A stretch of 64,000 nt of DNA, from NCBI GenBank assembly GCA_009668975.1, contig SBEG01000016.1, positions 1-64,000 of the forward strand. Direction: 5' to 3'. Each line of letters opens with the position of its first letter. Position 1 is the stretch's first letter. This DNA comes from Deltaproteobacteria bacterium. GTDB taxonomy: Bacteria > Desulfobacterota > Desulfuromonadia > Geobacterales > Geobacteraceae. Position numbers and translations under genes: made by a program. Shown one piece after another: positions 52,743 through 61,582 of the stretch. The notes under the pieces were generated by a model. That model saw only the letters and a list, made by a program, of their open reading frames with translations. It was not told the DNA's origin and did no database searches.

Positions 52743-53195
52743 ATTGGTCCGGCGCTTGACGAACAGCCTGAGAAATAATGCCGTCCCAATCCCCCAGGCT
52801 CCATTGATCAAAAACGCAGTAACGAGCAATGGCAGCCCCCAACCGCCGCCCAGGGGTCGCCCTTTCAGGGGCAGCACGATCAGCAACGCCACCAGTGAAG
52901 CCAGCAGTGCGCCGAAGAGAAATGCGCTTCCCCAGTACCAGACACCGGGAGGAAATCTGTCTTCAACCAACGCAAAGAGTATCCCCCAGAGCCCTCCCCA
53001 TAAAGCCAGGGATAAGACCGCCGGTATTCCGAAGGGACTTGTTGCGGTCAGTGAAAAGGGCGCAAACGGCGCCAACCCAGCCTGCCATAACACCCAGAGA
53101 GTTAGCTGGTGAAAGATCAGTGTGGCCAGGAAACCGGCGGCAAAGGAATACACAACACGGGTTCCATAGGAAATTCTGTTATTTTCTTCAGTCAT
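52740..53195 (-). CDS. Four-helix membrane protein, function unknown
   Basis: A 151-residue protein with about four hydrophobic segments: RVVYSFAAGFLATLIFHQLT, IPAVLSLALWGGLWGILFAL, AFLFGALLASLVALLIVLPL and LLVTAFLINGAWGIGTALFL. The GGLWGILFA and INGAWGIGTALFLR segments look like duplicated halves. The layout fits a common family of small proteobacterial membrane proteins of unknown role. GAGGTGATG precedes the ATG at 53195; a longer frame start at 53339 overlaps the kinase gene. Confidence 0.7.
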   Translation of the reverse strand: MTEENNRISYGTRVVYSFAAGFLATLIFHQLTLWVLWQAGLAPFAPFSLTATSPFGIPAVLSLALWGGLWGILFALVEDRFPPGVWYWGSAFLFGALLASLVALLIVLPLKGRPLGGGWGLPLLVTAFLINGAWGIGTALFLRLFVKRRTN

Positions 53196-53238
53196 GATTT
53201 CATCACCTCTGTTATGACTATTGCTCGCGGAACCCCCG

Positions 53239-56200
53239 TTAGACGAGATTCTTCGGCTCACCTTCCCGCCCTGACGTTTCGCCCTGGCCGGGCATCGTAC
53301 GACAAAACACCTCAGTGGCAATCCGCCGCAATCCTTCAAGGGTAAAGGGCTTCTGAATGAACCCGTTCAGCCCTTTATCCGCCACCTGCTCAGCAATCCC
53401 GATTTCCGTATAGCCGCTGGAGAGTATCACTTTGACATCAGGCCGTACCTTGCGCAGGTCCATAAATGCCTCAACACCACCCTTGTTGGGCATTGAGGCA
53501 TCGAGTATGACCAGGTCAATGCTATCAGGCCGGACACAAAAAGCCCTCACGGCATCTTCTCCATCAACTGCCGTAACAACAGTAAAACCGAGCTCCTGCA
53601 GCATTACTTTGCACACCTCACGGACCATTGTTTCATCATCAGCCAGCAGGACGTTTCCTGACAGCCGGAACATCCCCGACTCGTCCCTTTGGACCGTGGC
53701 ATCCGCAAGCATCCCTTTTACCGGACACGATGACTCCACAGCTGGAAACAAAACCCTTATCACGGTGCCTTTCCCTGGAGTGCTGTCCACCAGCAGCGCA
53801 CCATGATGTCCGCGGACAATCCCGAGCACCACGGACATGCCGAGCCCCCTGCCGGTAAACTTGGTGGTAAAGAAAGGATCAAAGAGCCGCTGCACCGTGT
53901 CCTCGTCCATTCCGCAACCGGTATCGCTCACTTCCAGCCAGACATATTTTCCCGGTGGAGGTTTTTCCTGAAGCCTGCTTTTGTCCAGGTAGGCCGAATC
54001 GCATTCCCGCACGCCGGTCGCAAGTATGATGGTGCCGGACTGATCGCCAATCGCCTCACAGGCGTTCGTGATCAGATTCATGATCACCTGTTGCACCTGT
54101 GCGACATCAGCCATTACCTGCGGCGCTGAGTGGTCCGGCCGCAGTTCCAACGTCAGTTTCTTGGACACTGACGCAGTGAACATATTGACATTTTCTTCCA
54201 CGAGATCGCTGAGATTCAACCTCTCAACCGAGAAACTTCCCTTGCCGGTATAGGCCAGCATTCGATTGGTAAGCTCCGTCGCACGCCTTGTGGCGTTGAC
54301 GGCATGGGCGATACTCTGCCTGACGTCAGGCTCACCGTGCAGCTTATAGAGCGCCAGATCCAGGTTCCCCATGATTACCATGAGCAAATTATTGAAATCG
54401 TGGGCTATTCCGCCGGCCAACACCCCCAGGCTCTCCAGTTTCTGTGCCTGGAGGAGCCGCATGTTCAGTTCCATCCGCTCCTCTTCCGCACGTCGCAGAT
54501 CGGTGACATCCCGGGCCACCCCCACGAGAAACCGGTTGCCGTCGGCATCCACATAACGGGACTTTCGTGTAATGACTCTACGATTTTGTCCCGTTCCCGC
54601 GTCCAACACCTCTTCTTCATTGATATTTCCCACGCCGGTTAGCAGAACCAGATCGTCCTTTTCCCAAAAAACCGCAACCTGCTCTTGCGGAAAAAAATCC
54701 TGGTCGCTTTTGCCCAGCAGTTCTTCCTTGGACCTATTGATCAAACAGCACAGGGCATCATTGGCCAGTACGTAGCGGTGCCTGTCATCTTTGACAAATA
54801 CCGGATCGCCAATCACATTGACGATGTTGGAAATATAATTCCGGGACCGTGCGACCTCGTCTTCGGCCTTCTTACGATCGGTTACGTCAGTACCGACACT
54901 GAGGACCTCGACAATCGTGCCGGACTCGTCACGGAAGGCGGCGTGGGACCAGTTGATCCAGACCATGCGTCCGTCCCGGGTAAAGGCGCATTTCACTACC
55001 GAGCGGAATTTTTCCGGCCCAGCAGTAACGCCGGCAATCAGTGATTCCCGGTCCCATCCAGCGCTCTTTTCCGGACATGCCGTCAGCTCCGGGTAAGAGC
55101 GTCCCACCAGCTCCTCGGGTGAATAACCGAAGAAATCGGCGCCGAAGCGGTTGATGTAGGTGATGCAATCGCTTCTGTCGCTGCGCAGGATAATGCTTCC
55201 GGAGTTCTCTACCAGGAGACGGTAATTGGCTTCGCTGGAGCGGAGTGCTGCCATTCCTTCCAGGAGTTTACCGGTCATTTCGTTGATGTGGCCGGTCAGC
55301 AGACCGACCTCGTCAGAACGCAGCGAACTCGGCAGCAAATTGGGACGGCTAAAATCAAATTCACGGATTCTCCGGCTCAATTGCTTCAGCGGCACGATAT
55401 AACGGCGGACGTAGAAGAAAGAAATAACTATCAGGGAAAGTAGATAGACGGAAACCTTACGAGCGAGCTGGTAATGGAAGGCTTTCATAAATGAGCAGCG
55501 AGGCACGGAAATGATCAAGTGAAAATTGCTGTTTGCATCGAGCGGCAGGTCACTGACAGCTGCGTAGACAATTCCCGCGGGTGTCCTGAGCTCGTGGAAA
55601 GTTTCGCTTTTGGTTCCAGCAGCGGCAACTGCCGCACGTGGCAGGGCAAACTCTTCATCATGCAGCGAGGGAAGCGTCGCCATGGGCCGGGAGAGCCGCT
55701 CGGCAAAGGAAGCCGCATCAGAAGAAGCAAGTACGTTTCCAGAACGGTCGGCAATCAGCAACCGGGTATATTTCCACTCGCGGCCGGTTCTGGCCAGGAA
55801 GGTGGAGAGATCTTTCAGCTTGATATCTACACCGATCACCTGGCGTCCGGATGACACGGCCTTCGACGCGGTAATACCCAAATCTTTTGTTGTCCGCAGG
55901 ACATAGGGCGAACTCCAGGATATTCCCTCCTCCTTCAGTGCGTTGACATACCAAGGGCGCAATCGTGGATCATAGGTGTCGGGATGTTCTGACCGGTCAG
56001 TTTCCAGACCGGTATCAGTAACTGTTCGCCAGAGGACCGAACCGGGCTTATCCGCCGACCTGATGCGGTTTTTCCAGACAGGACCCTCCCGTAACAGCAA
56101 ATAACCGTTTCCGGCACGGTCACCCTGGTTCACTGAAGTCAAGGGAGAATAGAGACGGAGAACCGGTATCAACAATGGATTAACGGTCTCCGGTCGATTG

Positions 56201-56442
56201 AAGACAAGGGAATCATTACGCACCCCCTCCTCCAGCAGGCCGATAACCGTCCGTGTCGCATCGGACAAGCGACGCACCTCCACCAGAACTGTTTGCCGGT
56301 CTTGCTGAAGCATGATGGAGGCCTGGCGGCGTGACTCGCTCAGCGTATGCAGATAATCCTGGAAGGTCAGAATTATGAACAGTAGGGTGACCATGGTGAG
56401 AAAAGCTTCCAATAGTCCGAACCTGCTCAAGCGGCGAATCAT
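53239..56442 (-). CDS. Membrane hybrid histidine kinase (dCache-HAMP-PAS-PAS-REC)
   Basis: A 1067-residue sensor kinase. Two membrane helices (about 10-32 and 335-357) flank a periplasmic double Cache domain (YDPRLRPWYVNALKEEGISW), which binds small molecules such as amino or organic acids. A HAMP domain and two PAS domains follow (about 415-660). The HisKA box GGIAHDFNN carries His 681, with N box MNLITNACEAI and G motifs VSDTGCGMD and GRGLGMSVVLG. A C-terminal receiver has Asp 981 (LVILDASMP). It lies 43 bases before the membrane-protein gene on the same strand. Its output probably passes to a separate regulator. Confidence 0.93.
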   Translation of the reverse strand: MIRRLSRFGLLEAFLTMVTLLFIILTFQDYLHTLSESRRQASIMLQQDRQTVLVEVRRLSDATRTVIGLLEEGVRNDSLVFNRPETVNPLLIPVLRLYSPLTSVNQGDRAGNGYLLLREGPVWKNRIRSADKPGSVLWRTVTDTGLETDRSEHPDTYDPRLRPWYVNALKEEGISWSSPYVLRTTKDLGITASKAVSSGRQVIGVDIKLKDLSTFLARTGREWKYTRLLIADRSGNVLASSDAASFAERLSRPMATLPSLHDEEFALPRAAVAAAGTKSETFHELRTPAGIVYAAVSDLPLDANSNFHLIISVPRCSFMKAFHYQLARKVSVYLLSLIVISFFYVRRYIVPLKQLSRRIREFDFSRPNLLPSSLRSDEVGLLTGHINEMTGKLLEGMAALRSSEANYRLLVENSGSIILRSDRSDCITYINRFGADFFGYSPEELVGRSYPELTACPEKSAGWDRESLIAGVTAGPEKFRSVVKCAFTRDGRMVWINWSHAAFRDESGTIVEVLSVGTDVTDRKKAEDEVARSRNYISNIVNVIGDPVFVKDDRHRYVLANDALCCLINRSKEELLGKSDQDFFPQEQVAVFWEKDDLVLLTGVGNINEEEVLDAGTGQNRRVITRKSRYVDADGNRFLVGVARDVTDLRRAEEERMELNMRLLQAQKLESLGVLAGGIAHDFNNLLMVIMGNLDLALYKLHGEPDVRQSIAHAVNATRRATELTNRMLAYTGKGSFSVERLNLSDLVEENVNMFTASVSKKLTLELRPDHSAPQVMADVAQVQQVIMNLITNACEAIGDQSGTIILATGVRECDSAYLDKSRLQEKPPPGKYVWLEVSDTGCGMDEDTVQRLFDPFFTTKFTGRGLGMSVVLGIVRGHHGALLVDSTPGKGTVIRVLFPAVESSCPVKGMLADATVQRDESGMFRLSGNVLLADDETMVREVCKVMLQELGFTVVTAVDGEDAVRAFCVRPDSIDLVILDASMPNKGGVEAFMDLRKVRPDVKVILSSGYTEIGIAEQVADKGLNGFIQKPFTLEGLRRIATEVFCRTMPGQGETSGREGEPKNLV

Positions 56443-56563
56443 GCATGCCTCCGGAAAGCACTGATTAATAAAACTTTACGTTGTTTGGCAGGAAAATCAA
56501 ACTGAAATTCATAAAAGTGCTTGAATTTTGGTGTTTCGCAAAAAGTCCGGAAAGGCGTTTTCC

Positions 56564-56721
56564 GTCATTCCTGCGAAAGACGGAATCCTGTTTTTTCAAT
56601 GTGTTGCAACCCCCTGGACCCCGGCTTTCGCCGGGGTGACGGCTTTTTGCAAATCTATCAATTTTGATTGTTTCATAAAAAATCGTCATACCCTCGAAAG
56701 CGGGTATCCAGGGTTTATAAA
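56564..56721. repeat. Scattered REP-like palindromes
   Basis: CCGTCATTCCTGCGAAAGACGG, CCCCGGCTTTCGCCGGGG and CCCTCGAAAGCGGG are variants of the common REP motif CGTCATTCCCGCGAAAGCGGG and its inverse. They occur between divergent genes (56443-56866). The rest of the gap holds the MATE promoter. Confidence 0.7.
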
Positions 56722-56831
56722 GGTTAGTGAAATTCCTGAATTCCTTTTTTCACGGGAGTGATGTGAGTCCTTCATCGGCATAATTATACCGCGGATCACG
56801 CCTACTCCTCCTGTCACCCCCGGTTACGGTA

Positions 56832-56859
56832 TTGACAGCAGAAACCCGACAGGTATAGT
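56832..56859 (+). promoter_or_regulatory. Sigma-70 promoter of the MATE gene
   Basis: TTGACA at 56832-56837 and TATAGT at 56854-56859, 16 bases apart. Both boxes are near consensus. Transcription would begin close to the ATG at 56867, giving a leaderless or nearly leaderless message. A GTG at 56858 falls within the -10 box and would not be transcribed. Confidence 0.65.
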
Positions 56860-56866
56860 GGTCGGC

Positions 56867-58267
56867 ATGTCTACCGGTCAGTTAGCGAAAAACGAACTCC
56901 TTCATCTTCCGGTCTCAAGGGCACTCCGGCGGCTGGCAATACCTGCCGGTGTCGGTTTTTTCTTTACCACCATGTTCAATGTGGTGGACACTTTTTACGG
57001 CGGCCTCATCTCAACCGAGGCTCTGGCGGCACTGTCCCTCTCCTTTCCGGTCTTCTTTTTCATCATCGCGGCCGGGTCCGGCGTCTCCACCGGCGCCACG
57101 GCCCTGATCGGCAACGCTCTCGGTGCCAACCGGAATGAAGACGCCCGCGACTATACCGTACAGGCGATCTCCTTTGCCGTCCTTACCGCGCTGACCATCA
57201 CCGCCGCCGGCCTGGCGGCATCCCCGGCCCTCTTCACGCTCCTGGGCGCCTCCGGCAACTACCTGACCCTAGCCCTTTCCTATATGAATGTAATCTTTTT
57301 CGGTACCTTTTTTTTCCTTCTCAATTACATTCTCAACTCAGGGCTCTATGCCTCAGGCAACACCCGCTGCTTCCGCAATTTTCTCGTTGCCGGATTCTTT
57401 CTCAACCTGATACTTGATCCCTGGTTTCTCTACGGAGGACTGGGCTTACCGCCCCTGGGTCTGCCGGGGATAGCATTGGCAACAATTCTGATTCAAGGCA
57501 GCGGAAATTTTTATCTGCTTTTCCAGTTGCGTAAAACCGGCCTGCTGCAGGGCTGCCGGCCGGCCAGTTTCATCCCGAGAAAAGAGGCGTTCCGCGAGCT
57601 TGCCCGGCAGGGTTTTCCCGCCAGCCTCAACATGTTGACCGTCGGCCTCGGTGTGTTCATCATCACCTGGTTCCTGAGCCGATTCGGCAAGGATGCCGTT
57701 GCCGCCTACGGCATCGCCGCACGGATAGAGCAGACCGCGCTCCTGCCGGTAATGGGGCTGAACATCGCCACTTTGGCGCTCGTGGCCCAGAACAATGGTG
57801 CGCGCTTGTACCAGCGCATCGAGACAACGGTGAAAACCGCCCTCATAACCGGGATCGTCATCACACTGCCCGCCGCGGTTCTCGTTTATCTTTTCGCCGG
57901 ACAACTCATGGCTTTCTTCAGCTCCGATAGCGCGGTCATTGCCATCGGCGTCAGTTATCTTAAGGTAGCCGCGTTTATTTTCTGCGCCTATGTAACGCTC
58001 TATATCAATGTTTTCGCGCTGCAGGGAATAAAAAAACCGCTATTCGCCGTCTGGATCGGGGTATTCCGGCAGATAATCGCACCGGTTCCGGTGTTCTACC
58101 TCTTTGCCTATCACTTTGGCTGGGGAATACGGGGAATCTGGTGGGGAATTTTTTTAACAACCTGGACTGCCGCGGTGATTGCCATACTTTATGTCCGGGA
58201 GATGGTGATCAGGATGATGAGAGAGGGCGACGGCGAATACGAACCGTCTGATTCAGCGCAGGAATAA
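56867..58267 (+). CDS. MATE-family multidrug/Na+ antiporter
   Basis: A 466-residue protein with twelve hydrophobic segments and the MATE family features: LAIPAGVGFFFTTMFNVVDT and FYGGLISTEALAALSLSFPV at the start, GNALGANRNEDA between helices, and a matching second half (FGKDAVAAYGIAARIEQ, VAQNNGARLYQRI). MATE proteins export cationic drugs or metabolites in exchange for Na+ or H+. There is no ribosome site before the ATG, which fits a leaderless mRNA from the promoter just upstream. Confidence 0.9.
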   Translation: MSTGQLAKNELLHLPVSRALRRLAIPAGVGFFFTTMFNVVDTFYGGLISTEALAALSLSFPVFFFIIAAGSGVSTGATALIGNALGANRNEDARDYTVQAISFAVLTALTITAAGLAASPALFTLLGASGNYLTLALSYMNVIFFGTFFFLLNYILNSGLYASGNTRCFRNFLVAGFFLNLILDPWFLYGGLGLPPLGLPGIALATILIQGSGNFYLLFQLRKTGLLQGCRPASFIPRKEAFRELARQGFPASLNMLTVGLGVFIITWFLSRFGKDAVAAYGIAARIEQTALLPVMGLNIATLALVAQNNGARLYQRIETTVKTALITGIVITLPAAVLVYLFAGQLMAFFSSDSAVIAIGVSYLKVAAFIFCAYVTLYINVFALQGIKKPLFAVWIGVFRQIIAPVPVFYLFAYHFGWGIRGIWWGIFLTTWTAAVIAILYVREMVIRMMREGDGEYEPSDSAQE

Positions 58268-58375
58268 ACCGAAGCGGGAACGAACAGGCATACTGAACGG
58301 GATTGAATGGCAAAGAAGTTTCAAGCACGTTAACTGAGCGCACTAAAGTCTCTCAGATGCCACTCCACTTTTTCG

Positions 58376-58654
58376 TTACTCGCCGTTGATTTCCTGGCGC
58401 AGGAGGGTGCTTGGTTTGAAGGTGAGAATTTTGCGGGCGGTAATGGTGAGAGGTTCACCGGTCTGGGGATTGCGTCCGGTACGGTCACGCTTTTGCTGAA
58501 CAATGAACTTGCCGAAACCGGAGAGTTTAACTTCCTCACCAGAAGCCAGGGATTCCTTGATGATGTCCAGAACGGACTCAACGATCTCTTCGGCTTCTTT
58601 CCTCTGGAGGCTGCAGTTTGCACGAACGTTTTCTATCAGGTCTTTTTTGGTCAT
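58376..58654 (-). CDS. ihfA: IHF alpha-like DNA-bending protein
   Basis: A 92-residue HU/IHF-fold protein: MTKKDLIENVRANCSLQRKE, VKLSGFGKFIVQQKRDRTGR and NPQTGEPLTITARKILTFKP. The arm sequence GRNPQTGE and the ITARKIL strand match IHF alpha rather than HU. It bends DNA at specific sites and helps recombination, replication and sigma-54 promoters. The start at 58654 has only a weak ribosome site. It lies 98 bases after the HU-like gene on the same strand. Confidence 0.88.
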   Translation of the reverse strand: MTKKDLIENVRANCSLQRKEAEEIVESVLDIIKESLASGEEVKLSGFGKFIVQQKRDRTGRNPQTGEPLTITARKILTFKPSTLLRQEINGE

Positions 58655-58752
58655 GGGAAGGACTTTTACCACAAGAGTCGCAGCAATAGCAAGAGGGAAT
58701 CGCCGGAAGGCCCGTTGTACGGATCGAACCTTCCGGAGCATATCGTAATGAG

Positions 58753-59055
58753 TTACTTCTTCTTGGCCGGCTTTTTTTTCTTCTCCTGCACCGCATCCTG
58801 AAGTGCTTTCCCCACCTTGAACTTCACGGCTTTCTTGGCAGGAATCTTAATTTCAGCGCCGGTCTGCGGGTTACGGCCGATTCTGGCGGCCTTATCGCTC
58901 ACCGAAAAGGTTCCGAATCCGACAAAGGTAACTTTGTCGCCATCCTTGAGGGCCTCGACAATGCTTTCCAGAAATATTGACGCAGCTTTTTCAGCCTGCA
59001 CTTTCGTAAGTTCTGCTCCCTCTGCGATTTTTCCGACAATCTCCGCCTTTGTCAT
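58753..59055 (-). CDS. HU-family DNA-binding protein with Lys tail
   Basis: A 100-residue HU-like protein: MTKAEIVGKIAEGAELTKVQ, KVTFVGFGTFSVSDKAARIG, RNPQTGAEIKIPAKKAVKF. It ends in a Lys-rich tail (QEKKKKPAKKK), longer than standard HU, which may add non-specific DNA contact. GGGAGG precedes the ATG at 59055. The 59056-59565 gap upstream is A/T-rich with no clear gene. Confidence 0.9.
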   Translation of the reverse strand: MTKAEIVGKIAEGAELTKVQAEKAASIFLESIVEALKDGDKVTFVGFGTFSVSDKAARIGRNPQTGAEIKIPAKKAVKFKVGKALQDAVQEKKKKPAKKK

Positions 59056-59565
59056 ATTTCCTCCCTGTGTGATAGTCCCCTCTATCGGGGTATTGATTTC
59101 CAACGATCCGAAAAAATTACATTAGTTAAAATATCCTTGCGAACATGTGTATAACAGAAAATATCGTGCTTTTGCTAGATAAAATTTCAATTTTACGACT
59201 TTTAAGCACCTAAGAGATCAATGAGGGACTTTCAGCAGCAACACTTTCCTGTCTCACGGCGGAAATGGCACAGGTCTTTTCCCGACTACCGGCAGAAAAC
59301 ACCGGTTTTACGCATTGTTATTTCATAGCAGATTTTCAGATTTTGGCAATCAACTCACCCGACTTTATACGACTCTTTTTCACGCTCACTAAGAGCTTGT
59401 CCGAAAACAAACATCCCAGGCTCGCATCAGGCCTTAACGCCAACTACTTACAAACTCCAAGTTGCTGAAACGGCAATTTACGGGTAGTATCGGAAAGGCG
59501 GCTTTGCGATTCATCCCGCACCTCAGTGCGATGGAAGGAAGCTGGAAAGAAAAGGAGCTCTGCCA

Positions 59566-60354
59566 ATGAGAATCGTCAGATATCAACATGAAGGGATCGC
59601 CCGCTATGGGATCGTCGAAGACGGCGGAATAAGAACCTGTGCCGGCACCCCTTATAGCGGGCTGACCCGCCAAGCTGCCGTTATTGACCTGAGCGATGTG
59701 CGATTGCTGCCGCCGGTAGAACCGCCAAACATTATCTGCCTCGGACTCAATTACCGGGCGCACGCGGCGGAAACCGGCCATCCTTTGCCGGAGGCACCCT
59801 TGGTGTTCATCAAGGCAACCACCGCGCTGTGCGGTCCGGGAGACTCAATCGTGCTCCCCTCCCGCTACCCGGATCAAATCGATTATGAAGCTGAACTGGC
59901 CATCGTGATCGGCAAAGTCGCGAAGGATGTGCCGGAAGATCAGGCCGGCGAATTCATCCTCGGCTACACGGCTGCCAACGATGTGTCGAACCGGGCTGTC
60001 CAGTTCAGTGACGGCCAGTGGGCACGGGCAAAGAGTCATGACACCTTCTGTCCGGTCGGCCCAGCCATCGTCACCGGACTGGACGCGGACAACCTTGCCA
60101 TTATCTGCCGCCTGGATGGGGAGGTGATGCAGTCTTCCACTACCGCAGACATGATCTTCCCGGTGCGGCGGATTATTTCGCACCTCTCCCACTCCTTCAC
60201 CCTCCTCCCCGGCACGCTGATCCTGACCGGCACCCCAGGCGGAGTCGGTTTCATGCGAAAACCGCCTGTTTATCTGCGTCCCGGGCAAGTCGTCGAGGTG
60301 GAAATAGAGGGAATAGGCATCTTGGTCAACCAGGTGGTGGGCTGTGCCGGTTAA
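59566..60354 (+). CDS. Fumarylacetoacetate hydrolase-family protein
   Basis: A 262-residue protein of the FAH family: CLGLNYRAHAAE, FIKATTALCGPGDSIVLP, IDYEAELAIVIGK with the metal-binding Glu/Asp, GYTAANDVSNRAVQ and LILTGTPGGVGF. Such enzymes split C-C bonds of acylpyruvates or hydrate aromatic ring-cleavage products with Mg2+. AAAAGGAG precedes the ATG. The exact substrate is not known. It is a single gene. Confidence 0.9.
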   Translation: MRIVRYQHEGIARYGIVEDGGIRTCAGTPYSGLTRQAAVIDLSDVRLLPPVEPPNIICLGLNYRAHAAETGHPLPEAPLVFIKATTALCGPGDSIVLPSRYPDQIDYEAELAIVIGKVAKDVPEDQAGEFILGYTAANDVSNRAVQFSDGQWARAKSHDTFCPVGPAIVTGLDADNLAIICRLDGEVMQSSTTADMIFPVRRIISHLSHSFTLLPGTLILTGTPGGVGFMRKPPVYLRPGQVVEVEIEGIGILVNQVVGCAG

Positions 60355-60449
60355 CAGCCTGTAAGGGAAAGCTGTTGTCATTGGACAATACTAAGTAACG
60401 ACGCGCAGTCCGGACCTTTTTTCAACCGGCAACACTTCACGATTTCATC

Positions 60450-61085
60450 TCAGCGAATAAAATTCGTAAAGGTTTTTTGCTCCCGAGCGGGCGGAGAAAT
60501 GGTACTAGCGCCATTTTTCACCAGTTTCATCAACCAGGCCATGTTCTTGCCGAGCACACGCATGATCTGCACGCCTTCCTCATCCTTGAGCGCTTCACCC
60601 GGCACCATGCCATGGATCACGTTCCAATAGTTTGACGTCGGTATCAGCATCTCGGAATAGCAGAGAAAATTATTCAACTGGTCAAAGGCCGGCAGGCCAC
60701 CGGACCGCCGTACCGCTACCACAGCTGCACCAACCTTATGCCGCAACATGCTCCCATTCACACCGGCCACAAAAAAGGCCCGGTCCAGAAACGACTTCAT
60801 CGTGCCGGCCATGGCCGCATAATGAACCGGTGAACCAAGGATGATGCCATCGGCGTGCTTCATTTCCTGAAGCCACGCGTTCACCTCGTCACCAGGCAGG
60901 ACACACTGCTCGTTTTGGCTGTGAATGCAGCCGTAGCAAGCGGTGCAGCCCCTGATGACCTTGTCCCCCACCTGGATAATCCTGGTCTCGATTCCTTCTT
61001 TTTCCAGCTGATCGGCAACGATGCGCAGCGCGTGATAGGTGTTGCCTTCCTTGTGGGGACTACCATTGAATGCCAGAGCTTTCAT
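60450..61085 (-). CDS. NADPH-dependent FMN reductase / flavodoxin-fold protein
   Basis: A 211-residue protein: MKALAFNGSPHKEGNTYHAL (FMN phosphate loop), GCTACYGC then ADGIILGSPVHYAAMAGTM. The Cys motif RGCTACYGCIHSQNEQC may bind an Fe-S cluster, as in iron-sulfur flavoproteins (Isf). It reduces FMN or small acceptors with NAD(P)H. AGAGGAG precedes the ATG at 61085; a frame start at 61160 has no site. It is a single gene on the minus strand. Confidence 0.85.
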   Translation of the reverse strand: MKALAFNGSPHKEGNTYHALRIVADQLEKEGIETRIIQVGDKVIRGCTACYGCIHSQNEQCVLPGDEVNAWLQEMKHADGIILGSPVHYAAMAGTMKSFLDRAFFVAGVNGSMLRHKVGAAVVAVRRSGGLPAFDQLNNFLCYSEMLIPTSNYWNVIHGMVPGEALKDEEGVQIMRVLGKNMAWLMKLVKNGASTISPPAREQKTFTNFIR

Positions 61086-61203
61086 GTGCGCTCTCCTCTT
61101 TGCTGCAAATATGACAGTAGTATCCAAATTCAGCATAACCGACAACCAGCGGGTAAGCAAACAGGGTGTCGATTATTACGAAACCCGAGAAGTAATCTGC
61201 TGA

Positions 61204-61531
61204 TCACTGACTCGAAGTCTGGGAGCCGCTCCGCGTGATACTGCTCCTCTGCTCCGCCTGTCTGCTGCTCAGGACTTTTTTCTCCAGGAACTGGTATATC
61301 AGGTTGGCGATTTCAAGATTGTTCAGATCCGAGAACGGAAAGTGCGTGTTGCCGCGAAATGCCTGTTTCGGGCAGATGCACCACGGTCACATCGCCGCAG
61401 TGTCGGTTCACGGTGGCCGCCCAGTGCCGGGCCATCTCCAGGCGGACACGCCACATGTCCTGCCCCGGATTTGCCGAAGGTTTCGCCGGAATGTTGTCGC
61501 CGTAATAGATTTTGTCTTTGATCTCAACTTT
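61204..61531 (-). pseudogene. Remnant of an alpha/beta hydrolase
   Basis: Read on the minus strand, two frames join into the end of an alpha/beta hydrolase: IYYGDNIPAKPSANPGQDMW then RVRLEMARHWAATVNRH and VTVVHLPETGI, followed in another frame by RGNTHFPFSDLNNLEIANLI and a stop at 61204. The shift is at about 61366. Upstream, TGA ends the frame at about 61540. Intact homologues have EVGIRGNTHFPFSDLNN at this place. Only the last ~100 codons are left, so it is a dead fragment. Confidence 0.75.
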
Positions 61532-61582
61532 TCATCCTGGAAACCTTCCCCTGATTATGCACTGGTGACGATCGCGATCATC

